A stretch of 6,129 nucleotides of DNA from Methanomicrobiales archaeon (GTDB lineage: Archaea; Halobacteriota; Methanomicrobia; Methanomicrobiales; Methanoculleaceae): positions 1 to 6,129 of the forward strand of contig JAAZID010000192.1 of assembly GCA_012510295.1 (NCBI GenBank). The letters run 5' to 3'. The position numbers were made by a program, and so were the translations under genes. Below the pieces are notes generated by a model that was not told the DNA's origin, did no database searches, and was given only the letters and a program-made list of their open reading frames with translations. Positions 1 through 5,252 of this stretch are shown here, piece by piece (position 1 is the first letter of the stretch; each line of letters starts with the position of its first letter).

Positions 1-64
1 CCCATGCCCTATTCCCATATACTTTGGAGTTTTTGGGATATTAACCCTTTGAATCTCCGGGTGC

Positions 65-77
65 CCCAAAAATTGGG
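65..77 (-). terminator. Candidate terminator after DUF473 gene
   Basis: On the minus strand, 7 bases past the DUF473 stop codon, there is a short palindrome (CCCAA pairing with TTGGG) holding a run of five T (72-68). Archaeal RNA polymerase can stop at oligo-T tracts, so this is a plausible end for the PAC2-DUF473 transcript. The stem is short and the T-run modest. The remaining 64 bases to the left edge are AT-richer and contain another T5 on the plus strand (30-34), which could serve a gene arriving from the left, but no gene is visible there. Confidence 0.35.
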
Positions 78-84
78 CCGCGCC

Positions 85-474
85 TCAGCCTGCCCGGTAA
101 CATGCCGACCTGATGACCTCGACCATGGTCGGATCTCCCCACTTCCGTTCATCCACGCCCCGGGCGATGGTCGTCCCCCGGAACTGGACCTTGATCCGTG
201 CCGACATCCGCTCATGTTCCTCGATGAAGAGTGGATTGACGATCTCGACCCTCTTCATGCTGATGCTGAGCACGAGGAGTTCAACCATGATCCCCGAATC
301 TCCTGGCGCGAGGTCTTCCTCGTTGACCCAGGTCATAAAGATACACTCGCCCGGCGTGGTCCTGGTCAACGTGATGATGTTGTGGGCACTGTATAGTTCA
401 AGGGTCCTTGCTTTGCCTCCTTTCAGTTCTGCAATGATTGATGGCGATATTCCCGTTAACGCTGCACACTTCAT
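85..474 (-). CDS. DUF473 family protein (methanogen, function unknown)
   Basis: This 129-residue soluble protein resembles the DUF473 family, small proteins of unknown role found mainly in methanogenic archaea. The N-terminal MKCAALTGIS and the central segment with E-D-L-x-P-G-D-S-G-I (about residues 53-62) are the parts I recognise. No signal peptide, membrane segment or catalytic motif is visible. The middle (residues 29-80) is mostly beta-like, with short alternating hydrophobic stretches. I chose the ATG at 474 because GGTGA (484-480) lies 5 bases upstream as a ribosome site. A GTG at 483, overlapping the PAC2 stop, would add three residues (M-T-V) but would consume that site. The gene follows the PAC2 gene with a 5-base gap, so the two are almost certainly one transcript, probably translationally coupled. 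The family assignment is by eye; the function is unknown. Confidence 0.8.
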   Translation of the reverse strand: MKCAALTGISPSIIAELKGGKARTLELYSAHNIITLTRTTPGECIFMTWVNEEDLAPGDSGIMVELLVLSISMKRVEIVNPLFIEEHERMSARIKVQFRGTTIARGVDERKWGDPTMVEVIRSACYRAG

Positions 475-479
475 GACTG

Positions 480-484
480 TCACC
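480..484 (-). promoter_or_regulatory. Ribosome binding site deciding DUF473 start
   Basis: GGTGA on the minus strand matches the archaeal anti-Shine-Dalgarno sequence and sits 5 bases before the ATG at 474. It overlaps the end of the PAC2 gene: its TGA is the PAC2 stop codon. It favours the ATG over the overlapping GTG at 483 and suggests that a ribosome ending PAC2 can reinitiate on DUF473. Confidence 0.55.
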
Positions 485-1193
485 CGTACATCGGTAGCTG
501 CTCTCTCCGGGGCGCGGCCTCGGTCTCCTGTACCTGTTCAGCGATCTGGGCCATCGCTGCCTCGATCTCCACCGCCTGCTCAAGTAATGGCTTGGTGTCC
601 AGCTCAAGACCGTAAATCTTGTTTAAAACTTCGATTGTGGCTGCGGAGGACCTTGGATCAGGCGTGTTCACCGTCTCCCCGAGGAGTCCTATCCCCGGGA
701 TATCCCGGATCTTACACTCCGTGAGGATGCTTGCCGCGATACCGGATATACTTCCCATCGGGAGGATGATCGTCTCCTCCTCGATCCGCTCGAGGACTCC
801 CCTGCTGGTTGCGACCCCAAAGACTCTCTTCTCAGGCTCATTTGTTATGATTCCTGCAATCGTGGCAACTTCCCTGATACCGAATTTGGTGAGCCAGTCC
901 AGGATGCCGTTTGCCACCTCATAGCAGATCATCGGGTGGATGGGAACATCTGATATGATTGCGGCAAGGTGGTCCTTCTCATAGAGGCGTACGGGTGCGT
1001 TGATCACACCCCGCGTCATGAGGGTGACCGGGGGAAAGTACTTGCTCGTGATCGCTCCGATCTGTTCAAACTCCATCTGTTCGACGAGGTACTGGAGAGC
1101 AATACTCCCGACGAGTCCGCTACCGGGAAACCCGATCAGCACCGTCTTTTCGGCGCCGGCGAGCGCCTTCGATATGACCTTTATATCATCCAT
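480..1193 (-). CDS. PAC2 family protein (proteasome assembly chaperone-like) with HbYX-type tail
   Basis: This 237-residue protein carries the PAC2 fold shared with proteasome assembly chaperones and archaeal PbaB-like proteins. Visible family marks are the glycine-rich G-F-P-G-S-G-L-V-G at residues 21-29, the K-Y-F-P-P-V-T segment near 51-57, and the L-L-G-E-T-V-N-T-P-D-P stretch at 170-180. A charged, alanine/glutamate-rich helix (about 203-226) follows, then a short proline/arginine tail ending in Met-Tyr-Gly. That C-terminus fits HbYX (hydrophobic, tyrosine, any), the motif by which proteasome activators dock on 20S alpha rings; a proteasome role is therefore inferred. There is no signal peptide or membrane segment, so it is cytoplasmic. 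I chose the ATG at 1193. A GTG at 1205 would add M-V-E-P, and neither start has a strong ribosome site. It is the first gene of a two-gene unit with DUF473 and diverges from the gene at 1253. Confidence 0.85.
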   Translation of the reverse strand: MDDIKVISKALAGAEKTVLIGFPGSGLVGSIALQYLVEQMEFEQIGAITSKYFPPVTLMTRGVINAPVRLYEKDHLAAIISDVPIHPMICYEVANGILDWLTKFGIREVATIAGIITNEPEKRVFGVATSRGVLERIEEETIILPMGSISGIAASILTECKIRDIPGIGLLGETVNTPDPRSSAATIEVLNKIYGLELDTKPLLEQAVEIEAAMAQIAEQVQETEAAPRREQLPMYG

Positions 1194-1252
1194 GGGTTCA
1201 ACCACTCATTTTCGGATTAGTTTAACATAGCTGAATGTTCCTTAAAAATATT
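1194..1252. promoter_or_regulatory. Divergent promoter region, PAC2 / DUF5611
   Basis: This 59-bp AT-rich gap separates two genes pointing away from each other and must hold both promoters unless one is read from elsewhere. For the plus-strand gene, TTTAACATA (1221-1229) is centred about 28 bases before the ATG at 1253. That is TATA-box distance from a start site at or next to the ATG, and no ribosome site is visible, so a leaderless mRNA is likely. For the minus-strand PAC2 gene, ATATTTTTAA (1251-1242) is a candidate TATA box giving a leader of roughly 25-30 bases. Both boxes are weak matches judged by eye. Confidence 0.4.
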
Positions 1253-1570
1253 ATGCAGGAATACCAGATCAAGCGTGGATACACAAAGCAGTTCACAGAT
1301 TCTATGGTACAGGGTCTCCGGGACCAGTTTGGCGTTGAGCCAGTCGTCTCGACAGACGGTCACTACACTATCAGTTACGGGGCACTCCTGCGACTCGAGG
1401 TCTGGACCGGCGGGGGCGGCAAGACGCTGGTCGTCGATACCGATGCGGATACGAACGCCGACGATGAGACGATCATCGATACCAATCGCCGGTTCCGAAA
1501 CTACCTCCAGCAGGTGACCGGATATACCGCAAAAGAGCGTGCGAAGAAAGCAAAGAAGATGGCCGAGTGA
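1253..1570 (+). CDS. DUF5611-type small archaeal protein, function unknown
   Basis: This 105-residue cytoplasmic protein resembles a family of small euryarchaeal proteins annotated as DUF5611. In order it shows an N-terminal M-Q-E-Y-Q-I-K-R-G start, a helical segment (about 12-27), a beta-rich core with S-Y-G-A-L-L-R-L-E-V-W (41-51), a glycine-rich turn (G-G-G-G-K, 53-57), an acidic stretch rich in Asp and Thr (62-77), and a basic C-terminal helix (Y-T-A-K-E-R-A-K-K-A-K-K, 91-102). No enzyme motif or metal-binding cluster is visible. I chose the ATG at 1253 because the recognised family N-terminus begins there. An in-frame ATG at 1235 would add six residues and would lie too close to the likely TATA element. 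Transcription diverges from PAC2, and T-tracts follow the stop. The acidic-to-basic charge split may suit binding to another macromolecule, but that is speculation. Confidence 0.75.
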   Translation: MQEYQIKRGYTKQFTDSMVQGLRDQFGVEPVVSTDGHYTISYGALLRLEVWTGGGGKTLVVDTDADTNADDETIIDTNRRFRNYLQQVTGYTAKERAKKAKKMAE

Positions 1571-1574
1571 TCGA

Positions 1575-1639
1575 TTTTTCTCCAGCCCGGCACCATTTCC
1601 TCTTGCGGGCCTCCATTACCGGTTTTTCTCTATTTTTTT
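1575..1639 (+). terminator. Oligo-T terminator cluster after DUF5611 gene
   Basis: Three T-runs follow the plus-strand stop codon: T5 at 1575-1579, T5 at 1623-1627, and T7 at 1633-1639, with the last two joined by a pyrimidine stretch. No strong GC hairpin precedes them. Archaeal termination works with T-tracts alone, often in series, so this is a good candidate end for the DUF5611 transcript. Confidence 0.55.
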
Positions 1640-1655
1640 GTATACCACCTGGCCG

Positions 1656-1912
1656 CTATTGTCCGGCTGTCCCTCCCTTTGCCACATGTCTGGCCCCCCT
1701 ATCTTCGGGGATCCCGGTGTGAGGCCTGGCACAGGCTATCTCAGTCAGCTTTTCAGGGTTCGCCTGGATGTACGATCTGGCGCCTTCATACGAAGGGTGG
1801 TGCGGTCTTACCACCCGGCATGCGGCTCCTTCCCGGCCCGGTTCTCTTTTGTGAAGGATCGATTGCAGGCGAGGAGCGTCCCACTACGGTATGCCTCATA
1901 TTCGCCGGGCAT
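1656..1912 (-). pseudogene. Possible frameshifted remnant of an unknown gene
   Basis: Two overlapping minus-strand frames together read like a single protein. The first starts at an ATG (1912) and gives 34 residues beginning M-P-G-E-Y-E-A-Y-R-S-G-T-L-L before a TAA at 1810-1808. The second is open from 1883 to a TAG at 1658-1656, 75 codons, with no ATG of its own. It includes V-R-P-H-H-P-S-Y-E-G-A-R-S-Y-I-Q and N-P-E-K-L-T-E-I-A, which look like ordinary protein. A one-base shift near 1815 would join them. I cannot name a family. The alternative is that both are chance frames in GC-rich spacer, which is quite possible. Confidence 0.22.
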
Positions 1913-1962
1913 CCCCGGGTGCGATCATCCCCCGTGCCGGCGAGTCATCCGGCCGCAGCTCA

Positions 1963-2226
1963 TCAACCCCCCCGACCCCATGCTCTGCACTGCTCGATCC
2001 TTCTCCCGTCGTCACCCTGGCTCTCATCGAACGCAAATGCTGTGAGCAATTCGCAGGGAAAGTCGCCACAGCAACCGCAATGCTCCAGTCCCTTCGCTTC
2101 ACAGCAGGTCTTCAGCGGGCAGGCATCGCCCCAGAACGGCTTTTCGATCGCCGTGCAACCCTCACACCCCACCCCTTCCCGGTACTCGCACTCACTGCAA
2201 AGTATGCCGCATCGTGATTCAATCAT
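1963..2226 (-). CDS. DUF3795 family cysteine-rich protein, probable metal binding
   Basis: This 87-residue protein has 13 cysteines (residues 6, 10, 13, 21, 24, 36, 41, 42, 50, 52, 53, 58 and 80), far above average. The pattern C-x3-C-x2-C-x7-C-x2-C at the N-terminus, the P-F-W-G near 30-33, and the C-G-C-C-G-D-F-P-C-E-L-L block (50-61) match DUF3795, a family found in methanogens and anaerobic bacteria. The spacing suggests zinc or iron-sulfur binding; the function is not known. I chose the ATG at 2226 because it gives the family-typical M-I-E-S-R-C-G-I-L-C start and has GGAG 9 bases upstream. ATGs at 2241 and 2253 and an in-frame TTG at 2427 lie upstream in the same open frame. The last codons sit in a run of seven G, so a one-base change there would alter the C-terminus. 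It is separated from leuS by a strong terminator, so it needs its own promoter, which I could not identify. Confidence 0.82.
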   Translation of the reverse strand: MIESRCGILCSECEYREGVGCEGCTAIEKPFWGDACPLKTCCEAKGLEHCGCCGDFPCELLTAFAFDESQGDDGRRIEQCRAWGRGG

Positions 2227-2235
2227 CAGAACGTA

Positions 2236-2239
2236 CTCC
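2236..2239 (-). promoter_or_regulatory. Ribosome binding site deciding DUF3795 start
   Basis: GGAG on the minus strand lies 9 bases before the ATG at 2226. It overlaps the in-frame ATG at 2241, making that upstream start less likely. The spacing is slightly long but acceptable. Confidence 0.45.
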
Positions 2240-2339
2240 ATCTCTCGTTTCATCGCCAGAAAAACCATCCACCGCCCTTCCATCCGGCCTCTGGTTACCT
2301 GTGCGTTACAGTAGAGGTGAGCACCGGCGCACTCAATAG

Positions 2340-2376
2340 CCTTTCCTCTCACGGAAGGGATCTTCGGTCCCCGTGA
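2340..2376. other. Nested inverted repeats in the leuS-DUF3795 spacer
   Basis: Two alternative stem-loops share this segment. One pairs CCTTTCC (2340-2346) with GGAAGGG (2353-2359) around a 6-base loop, with one G-U pair when read as plus-strand RNA. The other pairs TCACG (2349-2353) with CGTGA (2372-2376), and inside it GGGA (2357-2360) with TCCC (2368-2371), capped on the plus strand by a C(TTCG)G tetraloop with one bulged T. The two cannot form at once. On the minus strand, the likely transcribed one, the same pairings exist with a CGAA loop. It could be a leader structure for the DUF3795 gene, or chance. Confidence 0.3.
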
Positions 2377-2425
2377 CGCAAGGGGCGAGCGGTGAATCGC
2401 TTTGCCACCGATCGGGCAGGCTATC

Positions 2426-2436
2426 AAAAAAGAAAA
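2426..2436 (-). terminator. Oligo-T terminator of leuS
   Basis: On the minus strand the sequence just past the leuS stop has TTTT (2436-2433), one C, then TTTTTT (2431-2426), beginning 6 bases past the stop codon. This two-part T-tract without a clear hairpin is a typical archaeal terminator, and it marks the end of the ATPase-leuS transcript. Confidence 0.7.
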
Positions 2437-2441
2437 GTGTT

Positions 2442-5219
2442 CTATTCGATAACGATCGCCGGCTTGAAGGGCAGGGCTCCTGACGCCTTTGGGTGGGCGC
2501 TCTCCCCCGCATCCTGGATCGTCACCGGCACGCCGAACTCGTGCTCCAGGAACTGCCGCGCTCCTTCGAGGACCACCTGTTCATCGAGAGAGACCGTCTG
2601 GAGCTGTTTCACGAGATCGGGCGGCAGTTTCAGCACGAGCTTCGTGATCTGCTTCGTCGCCTCCGTCGCCTCGCGGCCGCGCTTCCGTATCCCCTCGTCC
2701 TGCATGACCTCCCGCACAGCCCTTGTCCTGTCATTCGAGGCGGCGACGATACGAAACACCTCATCCTTCCAATCAGGGGCGACGAAGAGCCTGATGCCCT
2801 TTGGCTCGAGCGGTATGAGCTTTAAGATCGACTCGATATCCTCGACCGTCCTCTCCAGGAGCTCCTCGGCGAGTTCAACCTCCGGGCTCAGCTGTGCCTC
2901 ATCCACCTCCGGCCAGGGTGCGAGCGAGGCCATGCCGCTCTCACCGAGATCGCTCCAGAGCGCCTCACAGGTGAAGGGGATGAAGGGAGCAAGCAACCGA
3001 ACCCAGGTGCGGCAGAGGTCCTGGAGCACCGCCCCACCGCTTGCGCCCTCAGGCAGGCGGCGGCGGTACCACTTCAGGTCGGCCTCCACACCGAAGAACG
3101 CCTCCTGGAGCGCCTGCCTGGTCTGGAACGACTCAAACGCCGCGGTCGTCGTCATGACGCGGTGCTGGAGCCTGCTTGCAAGCCAGGCATCGATGGTGCA
3201 CGCTCCCTCTGCATGCCTGGCCTCCCCGACCACTTTCAGGAACCGTTCGATCTGCTTCCGGGTCGACGCGACCAGTTCATTACGCCAGTCGAAGTCCTGC
3301 CAGGGCTCAGCGCTCCCGACGAGGAACATCCGGACGGTATCGGCACCGAACTCCTCCACGGCATCCTCAAGCAGGTAGACGTTCCCCTTGCTCGAGGACA
3401 TCTTCGCACCGTTCAGGAGCCCCATGCCAAAGACCACCATCCCCTTCGGCTGCAGCTCCGGCGGGAATATGGCCCGGTGATGGAAGAGCTGGAACGTCAG
3501 GTGATTTGATATCAGGTCCTTTGCCGAGAACCGGTAATCGTAGGGATACCAGTAGAGGAACTCGTCCCTGATCAGGTCGAGGGTCTCCCTATCGACAGTC
3601 TCCGGCGAGCCTTCCCCGAAGAAGATATAGTCGAAGACCTCGGGGGTGAGGTTCTCCGCCGGTATGGCCTTCAGGTGGTGGGCGATGGTGTAGTAGGCCA
3701 TATAGATCGTCGAGTCGGAGAGCGGTTCGATGATCCAGGCCGGATCCCAGGGAAGCTTCGTGCCGAGTCCCACCCGGCGGGTGCAGGCCCAGGCCTTCAG
3801 CCAGTCGACCGTCCGGTCGAACTCGCTCTTGACCTCCGGCGGGACAAGTGCCATCTCATCGAGCTGCACCTTCACCTGCTCCTTCCAGCAGGGGTCGCCA
3901 TAGTCCAGGAACCACTGGTCGTGGAGGATCTTCACGTAGACCCTGCCGCCGCACCGGCAGATGACCTGCCGGTTATCGAAGTCGTACATCGGGATGGAGC
4001 CGTAGCGATCCATCATCAGCGCCGCCACATCGTCCCTCGCCTCCCGGACCGGTTTTCCGCCGTACTTCTCAAAGACCTTCCCACGGGAGAACTCGGCGTT
4101 GTAGACCTCCTGGGTGAGCGCCTCCATCGCCAGGTCGTTCTGGTCGCGGATCCCCGCCCGCTCGACCGCATCCTTTGCCGGGATCTCGCCGTAGCCCTCG
4201 ACGGATATGAGCGGAACCGGCCGGATGGATGTGTACCGCCCCTGTTCCTGCAGGTCGCGGAGCGCGATGTAGTCGAACGGTGCGTGGGCAGGAACGCTCA
4301 TGACGATCCCGCTTCCCATATCCGGATCCACGAACGTTGCCGGGAGGATGGGGATATCGCCGCAGAGCGGGTGAGAGACCATCTGATCGATGAGCCCGGC
4401 CCCCGGGATCTCCTCGGTCACCAGGATCTCGTGATCCTGCAGAGCGAGTTTCCCCGCCGCCTCAGTGCTCAGGATCCACGCATCGCCATCGATCATAGCC
4501 CGGACGTAGGTGACGTCCGGGTTCACCCAGAGGTTCGTCACACCGTAGATCGTCTCTGGTCGGAGCGTCGCGCACGGTATGCGGGCATCGCCCCACTGGA
4601 AGACTACCAGGGTGAACTTCACGATCTCGGCCTTGTCCCCTTCGAGGAGGTCGTGGTCGCCGACCGGGTTTTCGCACAGGGGACAGTACTTGACCGGGTG
4701 GGCCCCTTTCACGACGTGCTTCTCCTCATACAGGTGCCCGTACTGCCACTCGATGAACCGACTGTATGGGGGGTCGACGGTGATGAACCGTCGCCGCCAG
4801 TCGATGGAGAGCCCGCACTTCTGCATCACTCGCTGGTAATCTTCCGAGAAGTACCGGACGATCTCCATCGGGTTGACGAACCGGTCGAGGATATCCTGCG
4901 GCACCCGGTAAAGGTCGCGGTAGAGCCCGATCGTCTGCACATCGCCGTTTGCGATCCGCTTCGATATACCGATCACCGGGGTGCCGGTGACGTGAAACGC
5001 CATCGGGAAGAGGACCGCTCTCCCTCGCATCCGCTGGTACCGGGCGATGACATCCGGGACGATGTAGGTCCGCCCATGCCCGACGTGCATTGCCCCGCTT
5101 GGATAGGGGTATGCAACGGTCAGGTAATACTTCTCTCTCTCATCCGGATCGGCCTCAAATGCATGCTCCCATCGGGCGATGCACTCCCGTTCATTGCTTC
5201 GCATATCAAATCCGCTCAC
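2442..5219 (-). CDS. leuS: Leucyl-tRNA synthetase, archaeal type
   Basis: This class I synthetase joins leucine to tRNA-Leu in the cytoplasm using ATP. Its 925 residues fit the archaeal/eukaryotic form. The Rossmann catalytic fold carries the HIGH-type motif as H-V-G-H (45-48), after P-Y-P-S-G. A C-P-L-C pair (179-182) and the P-V-G-D-H-D motif (185-190) follow. The CP1 editing domain shows T-L-R-P-E-T (218-223) and V-P-A-H-A-P-F-D-Y (309-317), whose Asp316 is the likely conserved editing aspartate. The D-Q-W-F-L-D-Y motif is at 434-440. The second ATP signature, K-M-S-S-S-K, is at 606-611. The helical anticodon-binding region covers roughly 660-800, and the archaeal C-terminal extension ends in F-K-P-A-I-V-I-E. 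All key motifs are intact. The start is the GTG at 5219, supported by GGGAGG 6 bases upstream; a later in-frame ATG (5204) lacks such a site. The gene lies 33 bases after the PIN/KH ATPase and is probably co-transcribed with it. Confidence 0.98.
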   Translation of the reverse strand: MSGFDMRSNERECIARWEHAFEADPDEREKYYLTVAYPYPSGAMHVGHGRTYIVPDVIARYQRMRGRAVLFPMAFHVTGTPVIGISKRIANGDVQTIGLYRDLYRVPQDILDRFVNPMEIVRYFSEDYQRVMQKCGLSIDWRRRFITVDPPYSRFIEWQYGHLYEEKHVVKGAHPVKYCPLCENPVGDHDLLEGDKAEIVKFTLVVFQWGDARIPCATLRPETIYGVTNLWVNPDVTYVRAMIDGDAWILSTEAAGKLALQDHEILVTEEIPGAGLIDQMVSHPLCGDIPILPATFVDPDMGSGIVMSVPAHAPFDYIALRDLQEQGRYTSIRPVPLISVEGYGEIPAKDAVERAGIRDQNDLAMEALTQEVYNAEFSRGKVFEKYGGKPVREARDDVAALMMDRYGSIPMYDFDNRQVICRCGGRVYVKILHDQWFLDYGDPCWKEQVKVQLDEMALVPPEVKSEFDRTVDWLKAWACTRRVGLGTKLPWDPAWIIEPLSDSTIYMAYYTIAHHLKAIPAENLTPEVFDYIFFGEGSPETVDRETLDLIRDEFLYWYPYDYRFSAKDLISNHLTFQLFHHRAIFPPELQPKGMVVFGMGLLNGAKMSSSKGNVYLLEDAVEEFGADTVRMFLVGSAEPWQDFDWRNELVASTRKQIERFLKVVGEARHAEGACTIDAWLASRLQHRVMTTTAAFESFQTRQALQEAFFGVEADLKWYRRRLPEGASGGAVLQDLCRTWVRLLAPFIPFTCEALWSDLGESGMASLAPWPEVDEAQLSPEVELAEELLERTVEDIESILKLIPLEPKGIRLFVAPDWKDEVFRIVAASNDRTRAVREVMQDEGIRKRGREATEATKQITKLVLKLPPDLVKQLQTVSLDEQVVLEGARQFLEHEFGVPVTIQDAGESAHPKASGALPFKPAIVIE

Positions 5220-5225
5220 TCTATG

Positions 5226-5231
5226 CCTCCC
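5226..5231 (-). promoter_or_regulatory. Ribosome binding site for the GTG start of leuS
   Basis: GGGAGG on the minus strand, 6 bases before the GTG at 5219, is a strong Shine-Dalgarno match and fixes the non-ATG start. It lies in the 33-base gap after the upstream ATPase gene, which contains no T-run or TATA-like box. leuS is therefore probably translated from the same message. Confidence 0.7.
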
Positions 5232-5252
5232 GATTCTGTATCCCGTGTCCTT

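Larger units (their letters stand above)
1571..1962. other. 392-bp stretch without a convincing intact gene
   Basis: This gap lies between the convergent DUF5611 (plus) and DUF3795 (minus) genes. The first 70 bases hold plus-strand T-tracts. The rest is GC-rich and shows no tRNA-like B box, no repeat array and no long perfect palindrome. Open frames exist on both strands. The plus-strand ones give proline-, serine- and arginine-rich translations that look like noise. The minus-strand ones look more protein-like and are listed separately as a possible broken gene. No minus-strand terminator is obvious inside the gap. Confidence 0.6.

Noticed and set aside
1..60. TATA-like sequence on the minus strand around 16-22
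   Set aside because: It might drive a gene to the left, but the expected start site and gene are outside the window, so it cannot be supported.
1539..2314. Long plus-strand open frames across the spacer and opposite the DUF3795 gene
   Set aside because: Their translations are rich in proline, serine, arginine and histidine without recognisable motifs, and they overlap the well-supported cysteine-rich gene on the other strand.
2227..2427. TTG-started 154-residue version of the DUF3795 protein
   Set aside because: The family-typical N-terminus begins at 2226 with a GGAG site in front; the extension has no recognisable domain and would start inside the leuS terminator.
1571..2441. tRNA or other standard structural RNA in the spacers
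   Set aside because: No B-box-like GTTCRANNC with matching cloverleaf arms was found on either strand by eye.
2392..3571. Plus-strand open frames of up to 328 codons opposite leuS
   Set aside because: They are antisense shadows of a GC-rich, fully intact leuS and have low-complexity serine/arginine-rich translations.
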